Below are positions 52,257-63,899 of a stretch of DNA of 64,000 nt, piece by piece (position 1 is the first letter of the stretch; each line of letters opens with the position of its first letter). This DNA comes from Spiroplasma ixodetis (lineage in GTDB: Bacteria > Bacillota_I > Bacilli_A > Mycoplasmatales > VBWQ01): positions 1,178,001 through 1,242,000 of the forward strand of contig NZ_AP026933.1 in assembly GCF_027923845.1 (NCBI RefSeq), given 5' to 3'. The position numbers and the translations under genes were made by a program. The notes under the pieces are model-generated. The model saw nothing but the letters and a program-made list of their open reading frames with translations, ran no database searches and was not told the DNA's origin.

Positions 52257-54365
52257 ATGTTAAGTCTATTTAAAAGAAAAGAAAAAAGTAATATTAGTGA
52301 TAATCAAAATGAAAAAGTAAAATTTTTAACTAATAAAAATAAAAGTACACATGCTTCAATTTTAAATTATTTTGGTTTTAATGATTTTAATCATGAAACT
52401 TATTTTACTGATTTTGTAGCAGAAAATAATGCTAATTTATATAATGCTCCATTAGACATTAATAATGAAACTATTAGAACCTGTTTAGAATCTTTTTAAT
52501 AAAATTGAAATAAAGGACAGAACAACCATTTGTAAACTAGTATTTAGTTTTCTTTCACAATTTTTTCATAATCTTCTGCATTTTTCTAATCATGCAAAGC
52601 TTCGTTCTACAACTCATCTTTTTGGTAGTACTACAAAAGAATGTAATTCATTACGTTTTACAACTTCAACATTTGCATTTATGATTGTTTTGATTGCAGA
52701 AGCAAATTTTTCACCAGTATAGCCAGCATCTACTATTATTTTTTGAACTGTAGAAAGATTTTCTTTTTCACTTTTAATCATTATGATAGCACTATTACGA
52801 TCTGTTTTTTCTGCTGTAGTTATGTAAATTGCATGTGGTAAACCTTGCGTATCAACTGCAATATGACGTTTTATTCCTGAAATCTTTTTACCAGCATCAT
52901 AACCTTTATTTTCAGTAGTATCTGTATTTTTAACACTTTGCGAATCAATTATACAAAAACTAGTTTTTTCTTTTCGATGATTCTTAATACGAATCTTTTT
53001 AACTAATTTTTTTTAAAATTAATTGCAATACACTAGGTTCTTTATCATTGTTTTTACTTCAAATTTGGAAATAATAATATACAGTTTGTCATTTTGGAAA
53101 ATTTTTTGGTAACATTCTTCATTGACAACCACTTTTTAATACATATAAAACTGCACAAAACACTTCATATAAATCTAAATTTCTTGGTTTTGTTTTCTTT
53201 TTGCTGTTTTCTAAAGTTGATTTTATGTTCTCAAATTGTTCTTTAGTAACATGACTTGGATAATTTTTATGCATATATACCTCTTATTTTAAAATATATA
53301 GTAATTTTACCTTATTTTCTAAAAGATTCTAAACAGGTTCTTAAACAATATTTAATTCAACAAGAATTTTATAAAAAAAATTGAAATTCTATTTTTAAAT
53401 TAAGTAAATTAGGAATTAGTGGTTATTTAATTTATATTGCTAATGATGATTTATATTTTCAAGTAGTAGATATACAACAAAGAGTTTATGATATTACTGG
53501 TAAATTAATTCAATGTACTATTTTTTATGATAGTTATCAAGAAAATGCACAAACTGTAAGATTATTTGAAGTTTATACATTAAATAATGAACAAGTAACT
53601 ATTAATCGTGCTATTTATAGTATTAGTGATAATAAAAAACAATTTCCATTAGATTTCAGAACATATAGTAATAACCCTAATTTAGCACAAGAACAAATAC
53701 TAAATATTAATTATATACCAATAGCAATTATGCGAAATAAAGCAAATGAATTAGCAGATTGTGATAAAGTAATGGATAAAATTAAAGCATTAGATGTTAT
53801 TTATGAACAAATTGTTTTAGATACCATTTTAAATTCACCTAAATTTATATTTAGTCAAACTTATGGTAATGTTCAATCAGCATTAGAAGAAGCAGTAAGA
53901 ACTTTGGTTACTAAAAACTACATATTTAAAAGTGGCGGAGATAATAATGAACAAAATGAAAATATCAATATGACAAATAGCAATTTTAAAGGTAAAAATT
54001 TAACTGATATATACGATTGAAATGTTAATGAAATATTTAAACGTTGTGGTATTCATATACCAAGTCAAAAGAAATCTGCACAACAATCAGTTCCCGAAAG
54101 TACAGCAGTAAATATTTCAACTATTAATTATATTGAACAAAAATTATGACAATTTAATATTGATATTCTTAAATTTATTCAAATATTAGTACGTATTGAT
54201 AAAGATTTATTAACTAGTAAAACATTTAATATTAATGATGAACAAGAAATTAATAATTTAACAGTTAAATTAAAATTATTTAATCCCGAAAATAACCAAT
54301 TAATAGGAGAGAACAATGGAAAACAACAACAAACCACAAACGAAGTTTCCACAGAAACAAACTAA
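52257..54365 (+). pseudogene. Phage portal protein, split by IS5
   Basis: Pieces 52257-52476 and 53341-54365 join over one TTA duplicate into about 413 residues, MLSLFKRKEKSNISDNQNEK to TNEVSTETN. Portal traits: an N-terminal basic segment, NHETYFTDFVAENNANLYNAP, a beta region around YLIYIANDDLYFQVVDIQQR, and the helix-forming IPIAIMRNKANELADCDKVMDK followed by IKALDVIYEQIVLDTILNSP, like the P-x-x-x-x-N...SD...I-D-x-Y region of Gram-positive portals. It would form the dodecameric DNA channel. The last 50 bases overlap the next gene. Confidence 0.7.
52477..53340 (-). mobile_element. IS5-family element in portal gene
   Basis: 864 bp with TTA on both sides. The T-run at about 53010 has eight T where intact copies have seven, so the transposase (start ATG 53274) is frameshifted. 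Otherwise it is the same as the 45782 copy, which suggests recent arrival. Confidence 0.92.
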
Positions 54366-56337
54366 ACTTAATCAAGCAGAAGTAGAAAATGATTATTTAA
54401 TTGATAATATTCCTTATGACTTTACTAATATGATGCGTGCTACTAGTGACCCTGATATTAATAGAGCATACGATGAATTTAAAAAAAGAACAATTTATAT
54501 TTATGAAATTGAACGTTTATTTAAAAATAATGAAAATAATAGTTTAAGATTTTCAGCAAATACTATTAAAATAGGTTTTATTGATATTGATAAAGTATTA
54601 AAAACTATTGCTGTTGAAACATCAGACTTTACTATGCAATTAAATCAAAGAGCTAGCACAAATATTAATGATAATACAATTGAATATAGTATGACTGATA
54701 TTAAAAATTTAATTTTTCAAGAAATAAATTTATTAAATCAATTTAAATTATATGCAGTTTCTATTAATGAACCTTTAACTGAAAATAATATTAATAATTT
54801 ATATATCATTAATAATTATTCTCAACCTTATCAAAACCCAAAAACAAGAAGTACTAAAAGTATTACTATTATTAAAATTAAAGATTTTAAAACAAGAGAT
54901 GGTTATCCAATAATTATTAAATTACAAAAACCATTAGATAAAGATACAAAAGTTATTGGTTTAAAAATTAAATCCCCTAGAAGCATGATTTTTGGCAATA
55001 TAAAGGTACTTGGTGAAGTTGACAATATGGAAGTATACCCAAAGTTATTTGTTAAAGATAAGATAGCATTTCCGCTATTATCAATGCCTATTGAAACTCA
55101 ACCAAAAGTTAGAATATTACAACAATGATTTAGTGAACAAATTTTACCTTGAAATTTAGCAAAACAATTTATCGGGCAAGAAAAATCAGTTTTAGATTTA
55201 ATTGCTATTGGTGGAGGAACTGAAACAAGAAAAGAAATTATTAATAATGCCAGAGTAACAAATGCTAAAATTGGTTATGATGTTACTAAAAATTCAAAAG
55301 TATGACCCTTATCTGATGAATTAGAATTAAAAGATACAAAATTAGAGTCATGATTTTTAGCAGGTAACTATAATTTATTTATTTCTACAACTAATAAATT
55401 TCATGATGTTGAAATTGAAGTAAATGATAAACCACCAATTGACAGTTTACAACAACTATTATTAGATATGCTAAGTTATACATATAATTACAATAGAAAT
55501 TTTGAAGGTGCATCATTAGACCCAACAAAATCACCAAATAAAATGGACATGTTAAGAGGAAAGTTTGAAAATCAAAAACCTGATGAAGTAATAACTAATT
55601 TATTTAAGCAATGAAAATTAGATTATCCTAATTATATTAATTTAGAACAAGTGAAAATATTTAAACAACTAATTATTATGTTATCAAATAATATTTATTC
55701 AAGTATGTCAATTAATAAAGGTTTAAATGATGATAATAAAATATTATTACCTTATTATTTTGAATTAAAATCAAATCCAATACATCCTACTGAGGAAGAT
55801 ATTTGACAATTTAAAGATGCAAAAGTAGTTTTAAAATCAGCATATTTTGACTTTACAGATATAAATAACATTAAACTAAAAAACAATGATATTAGTCAAA
55901 ATGAATTATTTAAACTTGATGATAATCAATTTAACTGATTATCTATTACAAACGAATTAGAAAGTAATAATATACCCTCATTAATTCCTGCTGACTGAAC
56001 ATTAGGTAATGGTGAATATGGAAAATACTTTACAAGAACAATTATCGGAAAAACGAAAATAGAAAATTCTTTAAATTTATATGGTTCAAATAAATCTCAA
56101 TTATTTTCTAAATTAGAATTTTATAAAGAAATTTCACAAATTGATAATAATAATAAATTTGAATTACAAATAGAAAATCCAATTAATAATTTAAATCGGA
56201 TTGAAATTAGTGGTATATTTGGTGCTGGAAATTATGATTTAATTTTAATAACAGAGAAACAAGAAGTAGATTTAAAAAATATTAATTTATTTGATAAATA
56301 TAACGAAAATATTTCTTATATAAATTTAGAAGTTTAA
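54316..56337 (+). CDS. Large phage structural protein, unknown
   Basis: 673 residues, starting MENNNKPQTKFPQKQTKLNQ behind AGGAGAG and overlapping the portal end. No family was recognised. The first 270 residues are alpha/beta with a YEIERLFKNNENNSLRFSA segment; WFSEQILPWNLAKQFIGQEK and IAIGGGTETRKEIINNARVT follow. The C-terminal half contains strand-rich repeats that each end in a G-x-Y/G-N-Y-x-L motif (LAGNYNLFIS, GAGNYDLILI). It could be a head-tail connector, knob or tail-tip protein of a short tail. Its stop overlaps the end of the opposing G-run gene by two bases. Seven or more TGA codons are Trp. Confidence 0.6.
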
Positions 56338-56620
56338 TTATCAAAATAACCTTTTCAATATTTGCCATTTCATTTTATATCTACATCATGTAACTTTTTA
56401 TTTGAGCAATATAAAGAATAATAAGAACCATTATACATATTAACTCATATTGGAGCATTACATAATACTACTGTATGGTCTGGTTTTTCATATGAATATT
56501 TGAAATTATTTTCATGGGTAAGCACCCCCCCATGATTAATCCTATTGTTCCAGTTGTTGCTCCAGTTAATGCTAATGCTAATGTGATTTTACTTAAATTT
56601 GTTTTTATTCATGTTTTCAT
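56334..56620 (-). CDS. Small secreted/membrane phage protein with G-run frame change
   Basis: MKTWIKTNLSKITLALALTG is a signal peptide or anchor. The zero frame stops at 56468 (50 residues). The -1 frame, entered at the G7 run (56525-56531), gives HENNFKYSYEKPDHTVVLCN and ends DIKWNGKYWKGYFDN at 56334, 95 residues in total. The run reads G-GGG-GGG in phase for a -1 slip. The tail is homologous to the alternate-frame tail at 26524-26604. Function unknown; perhaps a surface or superinfection protein. Confidence 0.6.
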
Positions 56621-56635
56621 ATTAAATTACTCCTT

Positions 56636-56867
56636 TTAATTAATTTTAAATGAATAATTATGTTCATTTATAATATTGTTTATTTTATTGTTTAATTCAT
56701 GTTCAAGTTCAATAATATCATCTAATATTTTATTTTCTCATTTTTTAATAAAATAACTATCATCAATAGCATTTCTTCGTTTTGTAATTTTTTTAGGTTT
56801 GTAATTATTAATTTTATATTTTTTTTATTAAATTAGATTTTTCTTTATCTTTCTCTTTTACTTTCAT
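56636..56867 (-). pseudogene. Small coiled-coil phage protein, frameshifted
   Basis: It starts MKVKEKDKEKSNLIKK at 56867. An A8 run (about 56821-56828) has one base too many; without it the frame goes on as YKINNYKPKKITKRRNAIDD and a coiled coil (ILDDIIELEHELNNKINNI) to 56636, 76 residues. It stands in the same place as 25896-26299 in the second phage. Function unknown. Confidence 0.5.
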
Positions 56868-56902
56868 TTTTTTACTCCTTTTTTCCTTGATTTTACTTTT
56901 AA

Positions 56903-56930
56903 ATTGTACTATTTTTGATTATTTTTACAA
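56903..56930 (-). promoter_or_regulatory. Phage promoter for the two small - strand genes
   Basis: On the - strand TTGTAA (56930-56925) and TACAAT (56908-56903) are 16 bases apart. The same boxes and spacing occur at 25836-25863, within DNA that has diverged around them. Confidence 0.6.
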
Positions 56931-56950
56931 GTACGTTTTTAAACGCAAAA

Positions 56951-56971
56951 TAACGCCTAAATAAAAGGCGT
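56951..56971 (-). terminator. Terminator after terminase gene
   Basis: AACGCC and GGCGTT pair around a 9-base loop; on the - strand ATTTTG follows. It ends the terminase transcript before the promoter of the small genes. A weaker version of it is present at 25793. Confidence 0.6.
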
Positions 56972-58722
56972 TTATTTTGTGATACCTATACTATTAATGA
57001 TATTGTAGTTGTTTATTATATGGCAAATGTGAAGATGCTTTTTTTTCACAGTAGCATTATTTTTACCCCTAATTACATTTTTATATGTATACAATGCATA
57101 AAATAATCCATCATACGGGTCTTGATACATATTTTTATCAGGAATGTTAGTTTTGGTTTGGTCATAACGTAATTCTTCTAAACATTGAGTAGTCTTTGGT
57201 AAATCATCTTTATTTGCATAAAAGTTTCCATAACTCATAATGTTTCTCATTCAAACTACTCTATTAGTTAATCCTGCTTCTTGATTTAAATTTGAAGCAT
57301 GTTTAATAGCAGTTTGTGTGATTAAAATAGTATTATGTTCATCTATTAATTTTTGATTTAATCAATCAATGGCAGTTCGTGCTTTATCATCATAAAAATA
57401 AATTGCTTGTTCAAAATTTTCAAAATTATCAATTAATCCTAAAATTTCATTAACATAAGCATTAATTTTTTCATTTTCATTTATAAAATCATTTGGAGTA
57501 ACTACTAATTCACAAATAATATAAGCATCATAATAACCAGTATTATTATATTCTTTAAAACCCACTACTATAAATACAGTATGGTCTTTATGACCAGTTG
57601 CTCAATCCACACCAACTGAATAAAAATCAAATTTATACATATCTTTTTTTGAATTATAAAATTCTTTTAAATCATATGGTTGTCAGCACTTTACTGTTTT
57701 TTGAAATGGAAAAATTGTTGCATCACTATCTAAAAATTCAAAACCATAAAAAACAGTATTAAATTCATCGGGATTACTTTTTTTCATTTCTAATAATGTT
57801 CTTTTTTGAATGTCTGGTAATTTATTTCAAAATGGTTGAATAGTAAATCTTAATATAAATAAACCTAAACCACTAAACATTTCTTTATTTTCATAATAAA
57901 CTTTACCAACTTTTTTAAGATTTTCCATAATTTTATCATTTAATGGTAAAAATGGCGTGCAATACTTTAAATAAAATGGATGGTATTTATCGTATGGATT
58001 ACATGTAAAAGTAATAAAAAAACTTTTATAAAAATAACGAGTAATCTTTTGTCCAAAAGTAGAACTATATATATTTTTATCAATAAATGTTCAACTTCAC
58101 TCTTTAATAGGTTCATTTGATACTTTAATACGATTACTTCTAAACATAGAGTTTTGTAAACGTTCATATCGATAGGTTAATTGCTTTTCAGTTAATGTTT
58201 CTTTTTCTTCTGCCATAATAATTTCATCTGTTCTTGAACCTAAAAAACTTGAACCACCTGCTTCTTTTCCAAAAATTTTATTACCATTAGCATAACCAAT
58301 AAAGTCAATTTGTTGATTACTTGGAAAGATAATACATCCCCCATCCTTAGTAATTTTTCATTTAATGCCATGTGGATTATTAGGTAATAAATTAATATTA
58401 TATGTATCTAATAAAACTTGACAAACATTCATTAAAGCACCAATTGTAGTTTCGCTATGAGTATTTTCATATCTTCTTACTTCTTGGACACTACTATCAC
58501 TAAAATTACAACATATAAATAAATCAAATGCTAAACAGTTTCAAGTTTTTCTTGTTCCCCGTGCTGTTGGAACAAAACGATAGAAACAATTGGTTGTGAA
58601 AAATTCTGCTCATTCATCACCAACAAATTGTTTAAAAATATCTCAACTAAAACCATAATTATTATCACTAAAATTAAGATTATATTTTTATTTAATTGTG
58701 CATAACTAGTGATAAAAGCCAT
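56972..58722 (-). pseudogene. terL: Terminase large subunit, one frameshift
   Basis: About 583 residues after repair of a one-base A-run deficit at about 58684, 13 codons from the start (MAFITSYAQLNK, then YNLNFSDNNYGFSWDIFKQF). The ATPase part has a Walker A-like RFVPTARGTRKTW (about 55) and Walker B-type IIMAEEKE. The nuclease part shows VGVDWATGHKDHTVFIVVG (first Asp, about 377), an acidic YFYDDKARTAIDW block and YQDPYDGLFYALYTYK near the end, as in RNase H-type terminases. It would package phage DNA. With the frameshift, only a 63-residue stub is read. Confidence 0.82.
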
Positions 58723-59731
58723 ATTTACTCCTTATTTTTTAAAAAAAATTAAACTTAAATTATTAACAAACAAAAATTAGAAAGGAACATTAAAAATGTT
58801 TATATTACCATTTACTAATAATTTTGATTGAGACAAACATGATTTTAATCAAGATGAATTAAGTTTAAAACAAACAGAAGAATTATTTTCCAAAATAGAT
58901 GATTATTTATGAAGTATATGTGATAAATCTGAATATAAATCATATAGATTTAGAAAAAGAAAATTAAAAGCAAAAAAGGGTTTACTAACTTATAAACGGC
59001 GTATTTGTAAACATTATAACATAGAAAAACAAAAAACTGAATACGTATCCTTATTAGATAACTATCTTGGTGTTAAAAAATATAGTAAGCTTGCACCAAA
59101 TGTTATTAAACAAATTTTAAAATATTTTGCTGATGATAAAAAGTATCGTGATGTTTGTGATACTTTTATTGAAGGTTTAATAAGTAATAGTACAGTTTGT
59201 AGAACATATCAAAAATTTGAATTACCAAAAGCAAATATACCTAAAATAGTATTAGAAAAAAATCAAACTTTATATATAAATATTGATGATGGACATAGAA
59301 AATTTAAGTTTAATGAAAAACACAATACTAAAAATTGTAAAAAATGTTCTATGAGATTATTAGTATTTTGTACTGGTAAAAAGAAAAATGGAAAATTAAT
59401 TAATAAAAGAGCAGTTTGTAAAATAAGAGTATCAAAAACAGAAATTGGTGCAGAAAAAACAGCTAAATTTATTCAAAAATATGGTAATTTATATTTTGAA
59501 AACTTTGACCAAGCAAATTTAATAGTTTGTGGTGATAGTGCAAAATGAATTAGAAAAACTGCTACAATTTTAAATGCTAAATTTATTTTAGATAAATTCC
59601 ATGCTTTTCATGTTTTATTTCTTGGCATAATGGCAGGAAGAAGAAAAAATAAAATCGCTAAATTACACTATGAAAATGCAATAACTTTATTTGAAAAAGG
59701 TCAATATTATGAATTAATTGATTTTTTACAA

Positions 59732-60809
59732 TGCAAAATTGTAAAGGTAAGTGCAACTAAATTATTTTTCTATTCAAATATTCGATTGGTGAAAGATAAT
59801 TTAGTATTTTTCTGGGTCTTTGGTTTAAAGACAATATAAATTTATGAACTTCATTTTTATTAGTTTTTGAAAAAATAAATTTTTTAGGAAATTTTTCTCT
59901 AATTAAACCATTAGTATTTTCATTAGTACCTCTTTGTCAAGGTGAATATGGATTTGCAAAATAAATTTTCACATCTAACTTTTTTCAAGTTGTTGTCAAT
60001 TTGCAAATTCTTTACCACGATCAAAAGTAATAGTTTTAACAATATTTTTAGGAAGAATTGATAAATAATGAATGATATTTTTATTAATAACTTTAGTAGT
60101 TTTGTTTTTAACTAACATTGCTAAAGTAAATCGTGATACTCTTTCAACTAAAGTTATTAAACATGATTTACTTTTACCTCTTGATGATACTATAGTATCT
60201 CCTTCTCAATGACCAAGAGTTATGCGATCATTAACATTATTATCTCGTTCTTTAATTGATTTACCATTAAATTTACCACGATTTTCTTGAGATCTTCGTT
60301 TTTTACCTTTTCTTCTTAAATTTTTACTAGTAACTTTATCAAATAATCCAGAATAAATTCAATTGTAAATTGTTTTAAAGCTGATAGCTCATTGTTTATG
60401 AAAATTTTTAATTCTGCCATAAATTTGTTCAGGTGATCAGCCCAATAATAGTTTTTGTTGTATATATTTGACTAAATCTTTATATTTAAACTTATGAAAA
60501 ATAATATGTGATTTTTTTCTATTTACAGCTTTATTTTGTGCAATTAATGAAAAATAATGATCATTATCTTTATTTCTATTAACTTCTCGAATAATAGTAC
60601 TAATACTTCGATTAAGATTTTTAGCTATTTCACTAATTTTAACTTTAAATTTCAATTGATTCTCAATATAAATTCTTTCATCTATCCCAATATGTTTATA
60701 ACTCATATAAAAACTCCTTACTTTTTCTAAACTAAATTTAGCATTATGAAATTTTTATATGAGAATTTTTTGCAATTTTATTTACTTGCACTTACAAGTA
60801 TAATTCAGC
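59732..60809 (-). mobile_element. IS30-family element, copy 3
   Basis: 1078 bp in a UPF0236 gene, with CAA on both sides (59729-59731 and 60810-60812). The inverted ends share TAAGTGCAA. This copy defines the element limits used for the others. Confidence 0.88.
59758..60706 (-). pseudogene. IS30-family transposase, one frameshift
   Basis: The same as 24781-25728 but with only one break: the A6 run at about 59982 (QQLEK to LDVKIYFANPY) is one A short, giving TAG. HTH, HWEGDTIVSS, TFDRGKEF and NENTNGLIREKFPK are intact. Both readable copies share this exact defect, so a P-site slip on AAA or transcript slippage may be how full enzyme is made. Confidence 0.83.
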
Positions 60810-61206
60810 CAATCATTAACTTTACAATATAAAAAATTAAAAGTTGGTTATTTTATTAATGCAAAAGATGGTGTATTAAACCAAGCACTAGTTGAAAATA
60901 TTGGTTGCTTTACTGAAACTAATATTAAACAAATTTTAAAAAAAATGATTGGTGATAGAACCTATAACATTGATATGTATACAAAAATGGTTAATTTTAA
61001 ATGCTATCAAATAAATACAGCCATCCAGTTATTATAAATTAAAATTAAAATTTTAAAAAAACCAAAAAATAAAATAAAACTTATTAAAGATGCTTTAATA
61101 AGAATTTTTGTGTTATAAAAGTAAGTATTATTGTTGACTAATATTTTTCAAGTGTTAAGATTAACATACAATTGCATATTGAAGTCAAAATTATTCTCGT
61201 CTAACT

Positions 61207-61389
61207 TTATAATTTTAAGACAAATTTGAATATTATTGACAACATCGGTATGCTCCCTAAAATTTCACTTCTAAACAATTGACCATAAATCTCTTTTTTT
61301 AATCTTTCTTCATCTTTTGAATTATTTGATGAAGTTGAAGGCAAACCACCATTAATATGTGATAAATCAGATTGTTTGTTATATGCCAT
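61207..61389 (-). CDS. Small hypothetical protein
   Basis: 60 residues: MAYNKQSDLSHINGGLPSTS, a Ser/Asn-rich hydrophilic start, a charged middle (KDEERLKKEIYGQLFR), and a hydrophobic end (ILGSIPMLSIIFKFVLKL) that could be a membrane or amphipathic helix. GAGGAG lies 9 bases ahead, which favours this start over one 11 codons upstream. Not recognised. It could be the front end of a longer protein, since the region downstream is IS and phage debris. Confidence 0.5.
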   Translation of the reverse strand: MAYNKQSDLSHINGGLPSTSSNNSKDEERLKKEIYGQLFRSEILGSIPMLSIIFKFVLKL

Positions 61390-61422
61390 AATATTTATCT
61401 CCTCTATACTTAAGATGGACAT

Positions 61423-61702
61423 TTGAAATCTATTTTATTGGTCTAAACAATAGAGTATTTCCAATACACCTATTGTATTTTTTATGTTTTTTATTTATTA
61501 AATATAATAAAAACTCATTTATTTTTTAAATTAAAATAATGAGTTAAAAAACCAATATTTAGTTTACACTTAGTCATTTTATTAAATTTTAGAAAAAATA
61601 CAAGTTATTAATTAAAAAATGTCATTATTTAGTGATAATTTCCTATTAGTTATCGAGTGAAAATTTCTCAAAAAGTGAAGTTAAATATACTTGGTGATAA
61701 AA
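61423..61702. other. Intergenic DNA and likely left end of IS1202-like element
   Basis: AT-rich, no open frame. It probably contains the left terminal repeat of the following transposase gene, but I could not find a matching right end before 64000, so no limits are given. Confidence 0.35.
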
Positions 61703-61984
61703 ATGGAAAGAAGCATGACTATGAAAGAAAAATATAAATACAAAATTATAAATGACATTGTTATTAATAAATTATCTAAACATCAAGCCAAAAATAAACT
61801 TAACCTAACTATTAGAAGAATTAACCAATTAATTCAAATTTTTAATAAAGAAGGTAAAGTTGGTTTTATTCATAAATCTCGCAATAAAATTTCTAATAAG
61901 GCAACAAAAATAGAAATTAAAAATAAAATTATAAACTTATATAAAACAAAATATTATAATTTTAATTTTCAACATTTTCAGGAA

Positions 61985-62925
61985 GGCTTTTCTCCCTTTA
62001 TGTACTATTTTTAAATTTTATCACATAAATGCTGAGAAAAGCCTATCTACGGACTTCTCCCCACATTTTTAAATCAAACATAGCATTACAGTTTCAAAAC
62101 TAGGTATCTTGTTGAATTTATATGCAGCTTCTTTAGCATATAAATGAACATGATGTTTTGCAACTTTGATATGTGTTTTAAATGTTCTTCTTATATGTTT
62201 TCAAACTGATTCAATTTGGTTGGTATTTACACCAATTTTTGAAACATAGCCATCTTGATGGTTAACTGTTTCATGCTTAGTGAAAACTGATTTAAAATCG
62301 CAATATCCTTTTCAAGAATCAGTATATACAAGACATTTTGAAGAAATGTGGTTTTTTGCAAACTGCAAAAGATTTTTACTCTTTGCGTTTTTCAATACTT
62401 TCACAATTAAATTATTGGTTGTTTTTTGATAAATGCCAACAATCAAGGTTTTATTCACCAAGGATCTTCCTTGTTTTTTAAAACCCATATGTGAAAGATA
62501 CATTTCATCAATTTGCACTGTACCTTCAACAATAAATTGAGGTTTTTGTTTTGCAATACGTGTTCTGATTTTATGAGTCATTCTTCAAGCAGTTTTCAAA
62601 GTCACTCCCAATTCTTTTGCAATATCTGTTGATGGAATTCCATGTTTGGTGTTTATTCATCTAAAGATAAGATAAAATCAAGATGTTAAAGATGTTTGTG
62701 ACCTTGAAAATATGGTGCCTGTGAGAATGCTAAATGTTTGATTACATTTTAAACATCTCATTCTTTTTAAATCAGAAGTATTCAAATTAAAACTAAAACA
62801 CCTAATACATTTGTTTTCTTTTAAATTTGCTATATATGCAAGACATTGCTGTTCAGTTTGAAAAGCATTGTTGAATTCATTCAGTTTCATTATTCCCTCC
62901 ACAAGTACATGTGGGGAGAAGTCCG
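61985..62925 (-). mobile_element. IS1595-family element, copy 6
   Basis: 941 bp, target duplication TTCAGGAA at 61977-61984 and 62926-62933, nested in another transposase gene. It belongs to the main sequence group. Confidence 0.93.
62069..62890 (-). CDS. IS1595-family transposase
   Basis: 273 residues, complete with TGA as Trp (one codon is TGA here where other copies use TGG, in TSWFYLIFR). Zinc ribbon, HTH, QIDEMY, YTDSW and VWKHIRR are present. Confidence 0.92.
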
Positions 62926-63899
62926 TTCAGGAAAAATTAATTAATGAAGAAAACACTAAAATTGCATATAGTACAGTTTATAATCTATTAATTCAAGAAA
63001 AAATCACTTCACCAAAAAGACATAAGAATAAAAAAAATAACTTGCATCCCACAAGAAATCGTAGAACAAATTTTGGTGAATTAATTCAAATGGATGCAAG
63101 TAATCATCATTGATTTGGTAACGATAAACCAAAAGCATTTTTACATGCTGCAATTGATGATGCTACAGGAAATATTGTTGGACTATGATTTGATCACCAA
63201 GAGACATTAGATGGTTATTATAATGTTTTTTATCAAATTTTAACTAAATATGGCATACCAAAGATATTTTATACTGATAATAGAACAGTTTTTGGATATA
63301 AGAAAAAAATTGATTCAGGTAAAATAAACACAGAAAATGACACTTATACTCAATTTCAAAAATGCTGTAATGATTTAGGTGTTGAAGTAATTAGAACCTC
63401 AATTCCACAAGCTAAAGGCAGAATTGAACGATTATTTGGAACACTTCAAAGTCGCTTAATTAGTGAATTACGACTTAATAAAATTAAAAATTTAGAAGAT
63501 GGTAATAAATTTCTTAAAACATATATAAACATTTTTAATAATCAGTTTGCTTTTCCTATTGATGATAATAAATCTGCTATGGTTAAAGCTCCTACACAAA
63601 ATGAAATATATGTTTATCTTTCAAGATTTTGTAAAAGAAAAACAGATAGTGGTTCAACTATAACATATTATGGTAAAAAATATTTTCCTTATAAAAATAA
63701 CAAAGTTCAATATATACAACCTAGAACTGATGTAATTGTACTTAAATCATTTATTAATGAATTCTATCTTAGTTATAATAATAAAATATATGAACTAAAA
63801 GAAATAGCATTAAAACCAATTATTAAAGAAGATTTGATAAAAACTAAAAAAGTTTATATACCAAATAAAGACCATCCTTGAAGATATGGATATCAATAA

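Larger units (their letters stand above)
39700..58722. mobile_element. Tailed prophage (small, probably short-tailed)
   Basis: A block of phage genes unlike the chromosome around it: early genes with a RuvC-like resolvase, then scaffold-like, major capsid, large internal, fibre, holin-like and portal genes on the + strand, and the terminase and two small genes on the - strand. With its three IS5 copies and captured segment removed, about 16 kb of genes remain. There is no tape-measure-sized protein, which suggests a short tail. No integrase was seen, and the left limit is uncertain. No lysin is present, as expected for a wall-less host. Confidence 0.8.
58796..61037 (+). pseudogene. UPF0236/ISLre2-family transposase-like protein, split by IS30
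   Basis: Pieces 58796-59731 and 60813-61037 join over a CAA duplicate into about 388 residues. Typical for the family: KAKKGLLTYKRRICKHY, SKLAPNVIKQI, LYINIDDGHRKFKF (first acidic pair), VCGDSAKWIRKTATILNAKFILDKFHAFH (acidic residue and D-K-F-H), and the last part YFINAKDGVLNQALVENIGC. Such genes are common on spiroplasma chromosomes and plasmids. It begins 74 bases from the terminase start, facing away from it, so it may mark the phage border. Confidence 0.8.
61703..63899 (+). pseudogene. IS1202-like (ISNCY) DDE transposase, split by IS1595
   Basis: Removing 61985-62925 and one TTCAGGAA duplicate restores a 415-residue protein from ATG 61703 (MERSMTMKEKYKYKIINDIV). An HTH comes first (KLSKHQAKNKLNLTIRRINQL). 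The integrase core follows: GELIQMDASNHHWFG (Asp), KIFYTDNRTVFGYKKK (Asp), and TSIPQAKGRIERLFGTLQSRL (Glu), the pattern of the IS1202 group. The C-terminus has ITYYGKKYFPYKNNK. Only one copy is present here. Confidence 0.85.

Noticed and set aside
44297-58722. Uniform sequencing error as the sole cause of phage frameshifts
   Set aside because: Core genes with equally long A-runs are all in frame. Error at single sites cannot be excluded without reads, so it is kept only as an alternative.
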